64,000 nt of DNA, taken from assembly GCA_025353905.1 (NCBI GenBank), contig JANXNW010000281.1, positions 1 through 64,000 on the forward strand. The letters run 5' to 3'. Shown here piece by piece: positions 36,635 through 44,400 of this stretch. The notes under the pieces are model-generated. The model was not told the origin of the DNA. It ran no database searches and was given only the letters and a program-made list of their open reading frames with translations. A program made the position numbers and the translations under genes. The stretch comes from Hymenobacter sp. (GTDB lineage Bacteria; Bacteroidota; Bacteroidia; Cytophagales; Hymenobacteraceae). Position 1 is the stretch's first letter. Each line of letters starts with the position of its first letter.

Positions 36635-36676
36635 TCTCTCCCAACTGTTTTTTCTCCCCCTTATTTTCCTAGTCTG

Positions 36677-38560
36677 ATGAAAAAAATCTCTACTAACGCA
36701 CGTCGGGGCCTGGCCCTGATAGCTTTGCTGACGGCGGGCTCGCTGGCCGCGCAAGCCCAGAACGTGGGCATCGGCACGACGGCCCCCGACGTGTCGGCGG
36801 CGCTCGACATCGTGTCCGGCTCGAAGGGCGTGCTGCTGCCGCGCGTGGCCTCGACCTCGGGCGTGCCTACGCCGGCCACGGGCCTCATCGTGTACCAGAC
36901 CGGCGGCACGCCCGGCTACTACTACAACTCGGGCACGCCCGGAGCCCCGGTCTGGCAGCAGTTTGCCACCGCCACCGGCGCGGCCGTGACGGCCAGCAAC
37001 GGCCTCACCAGAACCGGCAGCAACATCGCCCTGGGCGGCACCCTGACCGGGGCCACCACCATCGCGCAGGCCGGCAACAACTTCAGCCTGACCGGCGGCG
37101 GCAACGTGGGCATCGGCACGGCCACCCCCAGCCAAAGGCTTGACGTAACCGGAGGAGGCCTCCGGGTGGGGGCCAACGGGCCCTTCACCAGCGTGACCGC
37201 TCTCGACCAGGGAGTGCATTTGCAGTGGAATCGCTCGGGCTTCGAAGGCGAAACCTGGCTCATTAATCACTTGGGTCTGGGCACCGCCAACGCCGGCATT
37301 CGCTTTGCCGGCATCACCACGGCCAACGGCACGGTGCCAACTGAATGGGCCCGTTTCCTGAACAACGGTTACTTCGGCTTGGGCACCACCGCGCCAAGCA
37401 CCCTACTCGATTTGGGCAGCAGCTACGGCCTGACCCCTTCGGACCCGGTGACCAAGAAGTTGGCTCTGTACAACGATAGCGGGTTCAACTTCTATGGCTT
37501 GGGAGTGTCAGCCTCTCAGTTGAACATTTTTGCCAGCGCAGGTCCCACCGGGGCTCCCGTCATGGTGCTCAACGCCAACGGCAACGTAGGCATCGGCCTC
37601 GGCAACGCCCTGCCCGCCGTGAAGCTGGATGTGAACGGCGGCGTGAATATTCAAGGGGCCAACACGCTGGAGTTCGGGGCCGGCGTGGCCGGCAAAGAAG
37701 TCAACGCGGGTAAAATCGGTTATCAGGCGCTGAATGTTGGCGCGCTGGATATTTCCGGGGCTGGAACCACTACTGCTAACCGCCGCATTCGGTTCTATAA
37801 TGAAGGCGGGGCCAGTTTTACGGGCAAGGTGGGCCTAGGTACGGCCACGCCCAACAACCTGCTCGACCTCGGCGACAGCTACGGCCTGACCCCTTCGGAC
37901 CCGGTAGCCAAGAAATTAGCCGTGTACCAAGAATCGGGCAACAACAACTTTTACGGCCTGGGGGTGTCGGCTTCCCAGCTGAACATTTTTGCCAGCGCAG
38001 GTCCCACCGGGGCTCCCGTCATGGTGCTCAACGCCAACGGCAACGTGGGCATCGGTCTCGGTAACGCGGTTCCGGCCTTCAAGCTCGACGTGGCCGGCGA
38101 CATCAATGCCACGGGCCAGGTGCGGGCCAGCGGCGTGGTGCTCACCTCCGACGCCCGCTTCAAGCAGCAGGTGCGGCCGCTGGGCGGGGCGCTGGCCGCC
38201 GTGCAGGCCCTGCGCGGCGTACGCTACACCTGGAACGCGCTGGGCATCAAGCACGGCGGCCAGGCCGGTGCCGAGCAGGTGGGCGTGTTGGCCCAGGAGC
38301 TGGAAAAAGTACTCCCCGAGCTGGTGAGCACCGGCCCCGACGGCTACAAAGCCGTGAACTACGCCCAGCTCACGCCCGTGCTCATCGAGGCCATCAAGGA
38401 GCAGCAGCAGCAGATTGATGCCCTCAAAGCCCAGAACGCCGCCCTGCAAGGCCGCACCGCCCAGGCCGATGCCGACCACGCCTCGCTGCAAACCCTGCAG
38501 GCGCAAATGGCCCGCCTGCTGGACGAAACGGCCCCGGCCGGCGCGCAGGCCCGCAAGTAG
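36677..38560 (+). CDS. Secreted tail-fibre-like protein with C-terminal S74 chaperone domain
   Basis: A 627-residue protein with signal peptide (about 1-27, ending LAAQAQ). The body is made of Gly/Asn/Thr-rich repeats with VGIGTTAP / VGIGTATP motifs common in Bacteroidota tail-fibre-like proteins. Two long near-identical units (about 243-318 and 395-473) each contain LNIFASAGPTGAPVMVLNAN. The C-terminus (about 490-600) is an intramolecular chaperone/auto-processing peptidase S74 domain: SDARFKQQVRPLGGAL, GVLAQELEKVLPELV, YKAVNYAQLTPVLIEAIKE, with the Ser-Asp of the autocleavage site, then a coiled coil (EQQQQIDALKAQNAALQG). In phage tail spikes this domain trimerises the fibre and is cut off. 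A terminator follows. Confidence 0.88.
   Translation: MKKISTNARRGLALIALLTAGSLAAQAQNVGIGTTAPDVSAALDIVSGSKGVLLPRVASTSGVPTPATGLIVYQTGGTPGYYYNSGTPGAPVWQQFATATGAAVTASNGLTRTGSNIALGGTLTGATTIAQAGNNFSLTGGGNVGIGTATPSQRLDVTGGGLRVGANGPFTSVTALDQGVHLQWNRSGFEGETWLINHLGLGTANAGIRFAGITTANGTVPTEWARFLNNGYFGLGTTAPSTLLDLGSSYGLTPSDPVTKKLALYNDSGFNFYGLGVSASQLNIFASAGPTGAPVMVLNANGNVGIGLGNALPAVKLDVNGGVNIQGANTLEFGAGVAGKEVNAGKIGYQALNVGALDISGAGTTTANRRIRFYNEGGASFTGKVGLGTATPNNLLDLGDSYGLTPSDPVAKKLAVYQESGNNNFYGLGVSASQLNIFASAGPTGAPVMVLNANGNVGIGLGNAVPAFKLDVAGDINATGQVRASGVVLTSDARFKQQVRPLGGALAAVQALRGVRYTWNALGIKHGGQAGAEQVGVLAQELEKVLPELVSTGPDGYKAVNYAQLTPVLIEAIKEQQQQIDALKAQNAALQGRTAQADADHASLQTLQAQMARLLDETAPAGAQARK
37405..38095 (+). 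repeat. Internal duplication in the S74-domain protein gene
   Basis: Two units (about 37405-37633 and 37861-38095) are near-identical; a 67-nt block is identical at 37521-37587 and 37980-38046. The unit encodes LLDLGxSYGLTPSDPV ... LNANGNVGIGLGNA. Confidence 0.9.
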
Positions 38561-38584
38561 TACGCCGCTCCCGTGACTTTTTCC

Positions 38585-38616
38585 AAAGCCCCTGACCGCC
38601 CGGTTGGGGGCTTTTT
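38585..38616 (+). terminator. Rho-independent terminator after the S74-domain gene
   Basis: AAAGCCCC ... GGGGGCTTTTT with CCGCCCGG in the loop region, followed by T-run. Confidence 0.88.
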
Positions 38617-38731
38617 CGTGGGCGGCGTGTTCGGTGAAAATATGTATTTGGGCGATACTGCGTTACACCGATGTCGGCCTCTGAGCGGCTTATGAGCTTA
38701 CCAGCAAGCCCGGTGGGGCCAAGTGTTGTGG

Positions 38732-38762
38732 TTGGCCCGCTATTTTAGGTGAGGTAACTTTG
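38732..38762 (+). promoter_or_regulatory. Promoter of the PorP/SprF gene
   Basis: TTG (38732-38734), 20 nt, TAACTTTG (38755-38762). Places transcription start near 38770, about 60 nt before ATG 38830, and argues against the TTG at 38776 as start. Confidence 0.6.
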
Positions 38763-38829
38763 TTTTGATAGTCCATTGAGGGACGGGGCAAAATTTATTG
38801 TGCGGCAATTCACTTTTTTCAACAGCAGA

Positions 38830-39858
38830 ATGTGGGTCGTGAGCCTGGCGATGCCGGTCTTGCTACTGCTCCTGGCCGCGCCCGCCGCCCGCGCCCAGGA
38901 CGTGTACTTCTCGCAGCCGTTTGCCAACCGGCAGGCGGATAACCCGGCTTGGGTGGGGCTGCTCGACGACTACGGAGCCACGCTCAGCTTTCGCAATCAG
39001 TTTCCGCAGCTCGCCGGCACCTTTATTACGAGCCAGTTGGCGGCCGACTGGCGGCTGCCGCAGCGCGGGCTGCACCAGGCGCTGGGGGTGCTCGTGAGCC
39101 AGGACCGGGCCGGCGCGGCGGGCTACACCCGTTTTTCAGCCACCGCGCAATATGCCTACCACACCCGCCTGAGCCGCACCGTGGCCTTGAGCGGCGGCGC
39201 GCAAGTCGGCTACGGCCGCCAGCGGGTGGGCTACAACAACCTCACCTTTGGCGACCAGTACGCGGCCGACGGCACGTTGCTCGGGCCGTCGGCCGAGAGC
39301 CTGAGCGGGCTGCCGCCCGTCAATTATCTGTCTGTGGGCCTGGGGGCGGTGCTCTATGCTGAACAGGCTTGGCTGAGCGTATCGGGCCAGCACCTGAACC
39401 AGCCGAATCTGGGCTTCCGGGCGCAGGCGGGGCTGCCGCGGCGGTTGAGCGTGAGCGGCGGCTACAAGCTGTTCGTGCGGCGGCCGACGGGCTTCGGAGC
39501 GGGCGAGGTGCGCGAAATCAGCGTGGTGCCTACGGCGACCTACGCGCGGCAGGGCGGCTCGGGGCGCAGCGAGGCGGGCATCTGTTTATTGGCCGACCCG
39601 ATTACGCTCGGGGCGACGTACCGCAACCTGACCAGCCCCGACCTGGCCACCCAGCACGTGCTGGCCCTGACGGCCGGCGTGGCCTACGGCGACCTGCGCC
39701 TGGGCTATGCTTACGACGTGGGCCTGAGCGCGCTGGCCGCTGAGTTGGGTGGCGCGCACGAAATAACTGTGACCGTGCGGGCGTTCGACAAGCTCGAAAG
39801 CGCTTATCGCCGGCTCAAACGGCGTAATTACCCGACGAACCCTTGCCCAAAATTCTGA
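38830..39858 (+). CDS. PorP/SprF family type IX secretion outer-membrane protein
   Basis: A 342-residue protein from ATG 38830 (MWVVSLAMPVLLLLLAAPAA, signal peptide ending ARAQ). The mature N-terminus DVYFSQPFANRQADNPAWVG and the beta-barrel strands (YGATLSFRNQFPQLAGTFIT, GLHQALGVLVSQDRAGAAGY, QVGYGRQRVGYNNLTFGDQY) are the hallmark of PorP/SprF, outer-membrane beta-barrels linked to type IX secretion and gliding. Length is normal (about 300-340). Members often pair with a specific large secreted protein; here the upstream surface proteins or the OmpA/PD40 protein are candidates. The next gene is gldJ. Confidence 0.9.
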   Translation: MWVVSLAMPVLLLLLAAPAARAQDVYFSQPFANRQADNPAWVGLLDDYGATLSFRNQFPQLAGTFITSQLAADWRLPQRGLHQALGVLVSQDRAGAAGYTRFSATAQYAYHTRLSRTVALSGGAQVGYGRQRVGYNNLTFGDQYAADGTLLGPSAESLSGLPPVNYLSVGLGAVLYAEQAWLSVSGQHLNQPNLGFRAQAGLPRRLSVSGGYKLFVRRPTGFGAGEVREISVVPTATYARQGGSGRSEAGICLLADPITLGATYRNLTSPDLATQHVLALTAGVAYGDLRLGYAYDVGLSALAAELGGAHEITVTVRAFDKLESAYRRLKRRNYPTNPCPKF

Positions 39859-39874
39859 TTTCGTCGTAAGTTTG
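39843..39874 (+). promoter_or_regulatory. Promoter of gldJ
   Basis: TTG (39843-39845), 21 nt, TAAGTTTG (39867-39874); the start codon is at 39929. The -33 element lies inside the 3' end of the PorP/SprF gene. Confidence 0.55.
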
Positions 39875-39928
39875 TAGTCCTATTGCTTGCCCCAAATTAG
39901 CCGTTGTGACGGCCCCCCTCCTTTTTTT

Positions 39929-41194
39929 ATGAAATTAACATCTTTCCTGAGTCTGCTCGTGGCCGGCAGTCTCGCCCTGGGTAGTTGCGGCAACAAGGGT
40001 GCGCGCACGGCGACCAACCCCGGCAAGGAGTCGTCCACGACCGGTATCGAGTACAATACCGATGAGGGGATGAAAGTGTCGGACTTCGAAAAAATCCCCA
40101 CTGGGCCGGGCCTCGTCTTCATCGAAGGCGGCCGTACGGTGCTGGGCTCGCTCGAAGAAGACGTAACCGGTAACCACGACAATATCGAGCGCACGGTAAC
40201 CATCGCCTCGTTTTTCATGGACGAAGCTGAGGTAGCTAATATTCACTGGCTCGAATACCTGCACTATTTGCGCAAGGACTCGTCGGAGGAAAAATACCGC
40301 GCCGCGCTGCCCGATACCACCGTGTGGGCGCGCGATTTGTCGTTCAACGACCCCTACGTGACGTACTACCTGCGCTACCCCGGCTTTCGCTATTTCCCGG
40401 TGGTGGGCGTGAACTGGCTGCAAGCCAACAGCTACTGCGCCTGGCGCACGGCCAAGGTGAACGAAAACCTGGCCAAAACCGGGGGCGATGACAAGCCCCG
40501 GAAAAACAAGAAGGGCAAGGGTAAAAAAGATGCTCCCGCTGCCGCCGAAGGTGGCGCGAGCACCGCCGGGGCCCTGGATGATGGCAAAGGCGGCCCGAGC
40601 ATTGAAAAAGGCAACACGGTGCCCAACTACCGCCTGCCCACCGAAGCCGAATGGGAATTTGCTGCGCAAGCGCTCGTCGGTACCCAGGAAGTGGGCAACG
40701 AAAACCAGGAGCAAAAGCGCATCTATCCCTGGGATGGCCGCTCGACGCGCAACGCTTACGGCAAAAATCAGGGGCAGTTCCTGGCTAATTTCAAGCGCGG
40801 CCGTGGCGACTATGCCGGCATCGCGGGCAGCCTCAATGATGGGGCTATGATTACGGAATACGTGTACGCCTACCCGCCCAACGACTACGGCCTCTACAAC
40901 ATGGCCGGCAACGTGAACGAGTGGGTGCAGGACGTGTACCGCCCGCTGTCCTTCCAGGACGTGGAGGACCTCAACCCCTTCCGCCGCAATGGCGTGGGTG
41001 ACGAAGCCAGCAAGTACGACACCAAGGGCAACCAGAGCCTTATCAACGACCACGTGCGCGTGTACAAAGGCGGCTCGTGGCGCGACGTGGCCTACTACCT
41101 CTCGCCGGGTACCCGCCGCTTCATGGCCGAAGACTCGGCTACGGCTACCATCGGCTTCCGCTGCGCGATGATTAACGCCGGCACCAATAAATAA
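39929..41194 (+). CDS. gldJ: Gliding motility / type IX secretion lipoprotein GldJ
   Basis: A 421-residue lipoprotein from ATG 39929; signal peptide with lipobox SLALGSC (Cys20). It has a formylglycine-generating-enzyme (SUMF1)-like fold: GLVFIEGGRTVLGSLEEDV, ASFFMDEAEVANIHWLEYLH, YRAALPDTTVWARDLSFNDP, VVGVNWLQANSYCAWRTAKV, YRLPTEAEWEFAAQAL, NMAGNVNEWVQDVY, GGSWRDVAYYLSPGTRRFM. The DTTVW..DL.FNDPYV..YLR.P pattern distinguishes GldJ from GldK. A Lys/Gly-rich insert (about 187-215, RKNKKGKGKKDAP) interrupts the fold. GldJ is needed for gliding and T9SS stability and is not thought to be catalytic. The adjacent PorP/SprF gene fits the same system. Confidence 0.88.
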   Translation: MKLTSFLSLLVAGSLALGSCGNKGARTATNPGKESSTTGIEYNTDEGMKVSDFEKIPTGPGLVFIEGGRTVLGSLEEDVTGNHDNIERTVTIASFFMDEAEVANIHWLEYLHYLRKDSSEEKYRAALPDTTVWARDLSFNDPYVTYYLRYPGFRYFPVVGVNWLQANSYCAWRTAKVNENLAKTGGDDKPRKNKKGKGKKDAPAAAEGGASTAGALDDGKGGPSIEKGNTVPNYRLPTEAEWEFAAQALVGTQEVGNENQEQKRIYPWDGRSTRNAYGKNQGQFLANFKRGRGDYAGIAGSLNDGAMITEYVYAYPPNDYGLYNMAGNVNEWVQDVYRPLSFQDVEDLNPFRRNGVGDEASKYDTKGNQSLINDHVRVYKGGSWRDVAYYLSPGTRRFMAEDSATATIGFRCAMINAGTNK

Positions 41195-41195
41195 G

Positions 41196-41377
41196 GAGCA
41201 CGGATTTTCACGGATTTTTTGGATTTCACGGATTTTGTGAACGGTTGCCGTTCAGACTATCCAGCGTTTGCGGTGAGTAAATAAGAAAGGCCACCCTGCG
41301 AGGGGCGGCCTTTCTGGCGTTTTGTACCGTCCACAAAATCCGTGAAATCCAAAAAAATCCGTTCTAATCCGTGCTCG
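41196..41377. repeat. Inverted word repeat flanking a terminator between gldJ and comF-like gene
   Basis: Left arm CACGGATTTTCACGG, GGATTTCACGGATTTTGTG (41197-41240), right arm CCACAAAATCCGTGAAATCC, AATCCGTTCTAATCCGTG (41331-41376). The ComF stop TAG lies in the right arm (CACGGATTAG on the minus strand). A separate true terminator lies inside at 41285-41314. Confidence 0.9.
41285..41314. terminator. Bidirectional terminator between convergent genes
   Basis: GAAAGGCCACCCT / AGGGGCGGCCTTTC hairpin with flanking A and T runs, inside a larger word-repeat element. Confidence 0.8.
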
Positions 41378-42065
41378 CGGTAGCGATAGTGGCAATGCTG
41401 AGGGTACTGGCGCCGGCCGCGAGCAGGGCCGTGCCGCAGGCTTCGAGCGTGGCGCCGGTCGTGAGCACGTCGTCGACGAGCAGCACGTGGCGGCCGACCA
41501 CGGCGGCGGGCTCGGCCACTTCGAAGACGGTAGCCACGTTTTGCCAGCGTTCGAGGCGGCCCTTGCGGGTTTGGGAAGCGGTGTGCTCGGTGCGGCGCAG
41601 GGCAGTGGCGGCTTGCGGGCAGGGTAGGGCGGTGGCCAGGCCCGCGCCAAACGCTTCGGCTTGGTTGTAGCCGCGCCGGGCCAGCTTGCGCCGGTGCAGC
41701 GGCACGGGCACGATGAGGCCAAAATCGAACGCGCTTCGCAACGCGGGCGTGGCTATTAATTCGGCACCGTAGAGCTGGCCCAGGGCCTGGCCCACCTCGC
41801 GCTGGCCCGCGTACTTGAGCTGATGCAGCAGCTGCTGCACCCGGCCGTGGCGCACGAAGCGCAGGTAGCTCAACGTGTGGCACACCGGCAGACGGCCCCA
41901 GAAGCGCCGGGCGAGCGGGTTGTCGGCCGGCGGCAGGTGATGGTAGTCGGTGTAGGGCAGCTCGGCCCGACAGGTGGTGCACAGGTGCTGCTCACCGGCC
42001 AGCAGCGGCTCGGCGCAAGCCAGGCAGGGCCGCGGGAAAAAGAGCGAAAAGCAGTCGGCGAACAC
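41364..42065 (-). CDS. ComF family phosphoribosyltransferase-like protein
   Basis: A 233-residue protein starting at GTG 42065. N-terminal zinc finger (CLACAEPLL ... LCTTCRAELP, four Cys) and C-terminal type-I phosphoribosyltransferase domain with PRPP loop VLLVDDVLTTGAT (about 186-198); PVPLHRRKLARRGYNQAEAF is the ComF signature. In competent bacteria ComF acts in DNA uptake; in Bacteroidota it is widespread, with an undefined role. It ends Thr-Ala-Ser-Thr-Asp, where the Thr-Asp codons and the TAG stop belong to the flanking word repeat. Confidence 0.9.
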   Translation of the reverse strand: MFADCFSLFFPRPCLACAEPLLAGEQHLCTTCRAELPYTDYHHLPPADNPLARRFWGRLPVCHTLSYLRFVRHGRVQQLLHQLKYAGQREVGQALGQLYGAELIATPALRSAFDFGLIVPVPLHRRKLARRGYNQAEAFGAGLATALPCPQAATALRRTEHTASQTRKGRLERWQNVATVFEVAEPAAVVGRHVLLVDDVLTTGATLEACGTALLAAGASTLSIATIATASTD

Positions 42066-42072
42066 GTTTTTA

Positions 42073-42322
42073 ATGTGCTAATGCGTGGATGAGTTGATGT
42101 GCTAATGTTTGACCAGGCTGGCTGCACGAAACTGGTGCGGCCGTACTTTGCGAAGCTATTCCCGAAGGCCGCTTTTCACAAGCTCACTACGAGCCTCGAA
42201 GCTACAAACGGCCAGCTGTCGCGCCCCGTCAGCAGAGAATGTTTGAAGCCATGTCATACTCAAAACATGACTCTCAGCCAGCGGAAAATCAGCACATCAG
42301 CACATTAACTCATCCGCAAATC
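42073..42322. repeat. Widely spaced inverted word repeat between divergent genes
   Basis: Left words GTGCTAATGCGTGGATGAG, TTGATGTGCTAATG (42074-42106); right words CAGCACATCAGCACATTAAC, TCATCCGC (42289-42320). About 180 bases separate the arms, which lie between the divergent comF-like and AhpD-like genes. Confidence 0.7.
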
Positions 42323-42330
42323 AAATCGAA

Positions 42331-42723
42331 ATGTCCCTTACCACCGAATTTAACGACTACCGCCAGCGCATGAACGAGCGCATCCTGGCCCACGACAACA
42401 AGGTTATCAAGCGCTTTTTCAACCTCGACACCAATGCCTACCAGGCCGGGGCGCTCGATGTCAAAACCAAGGAGCTGCTGGGCCTGGCCTGCTCACTGGT
42501 GCTGCGCTGCGACGATTGCGTGAAGTATCACCTCGGCAAGTGCCATGAGGCGCAAGTGTCGGACGAAGAGGTGTTTGAGCTGTTCGGCATCGCCAACCTC
42601 ATCGGTGGCAGCATCGTCATTCCGCATTTCCGGCGGGCCGTCGAGTACTGGGAAGTGCTGCGCACCGAAGCCAGCGACTCATCTGCTACTGCCTTGCCGG
42701 CCGCCCCGCCTCATGTCCACTAA
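42331..42723 (+). CDS. Carboxymuconolactone decarboxylase / AhpD-like family protein
   Basis: A 130-residue all-helical protein. TKELLGLACSLVLRCDDCVK has the CxxC (CDDC) pair of AhpD-like proteins, followed by YHLGKCHEAQVSDEEVFE with the conserved His, then GIANLIGGSIVIPHFRRAV. AhpD-like proteins act as thiol peroxidase adaptors or gamma-carboxymuconolactone decarboxylases; the CxxC pair favours a redox role. The gene overlaps the next by 11 nt and shares its transcript. The final ~18 residues (SSATALPAAPPHVH) are probably disordered. Confidence 0.88.
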   Translation: MSLTTEFNDYRQRMNERILAHDNKVIKRFFNLDTNAYQAGALDVKTKELLGLACSLVLRCDDCVKYHLGKCHEAQVSDEEVFELFGIANLIGGSIVIPHFRRAVEYWEVLRTEASDSSATALPAAPPHVH

Positions 42724-43114
42724 CGCCCGACCCGACCCGGCCAGCGACGAGAGCGAGGCCGACTTCAATGCCCGCTGGGAGGCGCTGCTGGCCGAGCTGA
42801 CCGAGCGCTTCGGTCGTCGGCCCGACCTGAACGCGCTGCTGCTGCTCATCGGGGTGCAGGAGCTGGGCCAGGGCGTGGCCGCCTTCACCAAGGAGCAGAA
42901 GCAGGACCTGATGCACGTGGCAACGTGTAAGCTCTTCAGCCTCAGTGGCTACTACGAGCTGGCCCGCACCGACGACGAGGGCTGGCCCCACTACCGCCTG
43001 GTGCGCCCCGTGCCCTTCGCCAACCTCAAAGAACAGGAGCGCATGCTGAAGTGGCACATGCTGGAATACTTCGAATCGCAGATTGACGCTGATTTTAAGG
43101 ATGACGCTGATTAA
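42713..43114 (+). CDS. Conserved hypothetical protein, C-terminus built from a repeat element
   Basis: A 133-residue cytosolic protein from ATG 42713, overlapping the AhpD-like gene by 11 nt. The core (about 20-118) has RWEALLAELTERFGRRPDLN, LLLIGVQELGQG, FTKEQKQDLMHVATCKLFS and LKEQERMLKWHMLEYFE, a pattern found beside AhpD-like genes in Bacteroidota; no function known. The last 11 residues (QIDADFKDDAD) are encoded by GATTGACGCTGATTTTAAGG-type words of the following inverted repeat, so the natural terminus was probably at FES or thereabouts and has been extended by the repeat. Confidence 0.8.
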   Translation: MSTNARPDPASDESEADFNARWEALLAELTERFGRRPDLNALLLLIGVQELGQGVAAFTKEQKQDLMHVATCKLFSLSGYYELARTDDEGWPHYRLVRPVPFANLKEQERMLKWHMLEYFESQIDADFKDDAD

Positions 43115-43247
43115 AAGGCAGCGGATTTTTCGTGTAACGAGTTAGTGAAGAATGCCCAGAGCCATCACCAAACCCGTTCATCGAACCTGTGTAATCAAAA
43201 AAAATCTGCGTCAATCTGTGATAAAATCTGCGTCAGTCTGCGATGAG
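43082..43247. repeat. Inverted word repeat overlapping the 3' end of one gene and the start of the next
   Basis: Left words ATTGACGCTGATTTTAAGG, GATGACGCTGATTAAAAGG (43082-43118); right words AATCTGCGTCAATCTGTG, AATCTGCGTCAGTCTGCGATG (43202-43245). The left arm encodes the C-terminus and stop of the upstream gene; the ATG of the exonuclease III-type gene is at the tip of the right arm. Confidence 0.9.
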
Positions 43248-44091
43248 AATAGTTTCTTATAACCTCAACGGCTGGCGCTCGGCCCTGCGTAAGGGCTTGC
43301 CCGAATGGGTAGCCGACGCTGCGCCCGACGTGCTGCTGGTGCAGGAAATCAAGGCTGGTACTGTGCCGCTCGACGTGAGCGGGCTGGCCGCGCTCGGCTA
43401 CCGCGCCTACCTGCACCCGGCCCGCAAGCCGGGCTACGCCGGGGTGGCGACGTTCAGCCGGGTGGCGCCGCGCGCGGTGACGACGGGCTGCGGCGAAAGC
43501 TGTTACGACGACGAGGGCCGGGTGCTGCGGCTCGATTTCGAGGGGTTTTCCGTGCTCAACGTCTACATGCCGTCGGGTACGAGCGGGCCGGCACGGCAGG
43601 CATTCAAAGTGGCGTGGCTGCACTGGTTTCGGGCCTACGTGGCCGGGCTGCGCGCCGACCCGGCCGTGGGGCCGCTCGTCATCGGCGGCGATTTCAACTG
43701 CTGCCCGGCGGCGCTCGACCTGCATAACCCGCAAGCCAACCAGCGCTCGCCCGGCTACACGCCCGAGGAGCGGCAGTGGTTTGCCGACCTGCTCGCCGAT
43801 GGCTTTGCCGACTCGTTTCGGCACTTGCACCCGGCTGCTGCCGGCCATTACTCGTGGTGGAGCCAGCGCGCCGGCTCACGCGTCCGCAACCTGGGCTGGC
43901 GCCTCGACCACCTGCTGCTCGACGCCGCGCTGCTGCCACGTCTGCGCGCAGCCGGCCTCTGGCCCGACGCAGTGCATTCCGACCATTGCCCCGCCTGGCT
44001 GGAGCTAGCGCCGGATGCGCTTCCTGACGTGCTTCCTGCCTCACTAACTGGTCCGCGAACTGGCGCGCGAAATGCCCGAATTTTGCTGTAA
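43243..44091 (+). CDS. xth: Exodeoxyribonuclease III / AP endonuclease family (Xth)
   Basis: A 282-residue nuclease. MRIVSYNLNGWRSAL at the N-terminus, metal-binding Glu in LLVQEIKAG, the EGFSVLNVYMPSGTSG strand, catalytic VIGGDFNCCPAALDLHNPQ with Asp-x-Asn, WSQRAGSRVRNLGWRLDHLL and the final SDHCP with catalytic Asp-His. Length is normal (about 255-280). Removes abasic sites and 3' blocks in base excision repair. The C-terminal ~30 residues (DVLPASLTGPRTGARNA) are beyond the usual end. The start codon ATG lies in the last word of the repeat upstream. Confidence 0.92.
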   Translation: MRIVSYNLNGWRSALRKGLPEWVADAAPDVLLVQEIKAGTVPLDVSGLAALGYRAYLHPARKPGYAGVATFSRVAPRAVTTGCGESCYDDEGRVLRLDFEGFSVLNVYMPSGTSGPARQAFKVAWLHWFRAYVAGLRADPAVGPLVIGGDFNCCPAALDLHNPQANQRSPGYTPEERQWFADLLADGFADSFRHLHPAAAGHYSWWSQRAGSRVRNLGWRLDHLLLDAALLPRLRAAGLWPDAVHSDHCPAWLELAPDALPDVLPASLTGPRTGARNARILL

Positions 44092-44176
44092 CCCTGCCGG
44101 CTCAGGTGGGGTTAAGTATCCGGCCGCTGCCAATAGGCGGACGGGCCGTTTCTCATTTCTTTAGACCCTACTCATC

Positions 44177-44284
44177 ATGCTTTATTTGTTTTTAGCCCTG
44201 GCCCTGATTACGGCCCTGCTCGCCCTCGACACTGCCCGCCGGGTGCGCACCATGTTGGCCCCGGCGTCGGTAGCGGCCCGCTAG
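44177..44284 (+). CDS. Possible 35-residue single-pass membrane peptide
   Basis: A short frame, MLYLFLALALITALLALDTA followed by RRVRTMLAPASVAAR: one membrane helix (about 2-17) then a basic cytosolic tail, the layout of many bacterial small membrane proteins. It sits alone between the exonuclease III-type gene and a rho-independent terminator at 44342, and its stop TAG lies in the first copy of a 26-nt tandem repeat. No homologue is recalled; a chance frame cannot be excluded. Upstream is AT-richer sequence (TTTCTCATTTCTTTAGACC) that could hold a promoter. Confidence 0.5.
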   Translation: MLYLFLALALITALLALDTARRVRTMLAPASVAAR

Positions 44285-44334
44285 CTTGGTGCCCATCAGT
44301 GGCCCGCTAGCTTGGTGCCCATCAGTGGCCCGCC
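44275..44334 (+). repeat. 26-nt tandem repeat
   Basis: GGCCCGCTAGCTTGGTGCCC plus ATCAGT, two exact copies (44275-44300, 44301-44326) and a third partial (GGCCCGCC), directly before a terminator. Contains the stop of the small frame upstream. Confidence 0.92.
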
Positions 44335-44341
44335 AACAAAG

Positions 44342-44369
44342 AAAGCAGCCCGCCGGGCTGCTTTTTTTG
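44342..44369 (+). terminator. Rho-independent terminator
   Basis: AAAGCAGCCCG / CGGGCTGCTTTTTTT hairpin with T-run. Confidence 0.92.
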
Positions 44370-44400
44370 TTGGCTTATTTGCCAATCGGCACTTAATTTT

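Noticed and set aside
35531-37270. 579-codon minus-strand frame spanning two surface-protein genes
   Set aside because: It crosses the boundary between two well-supported plus-strand genes and has shadow composition.
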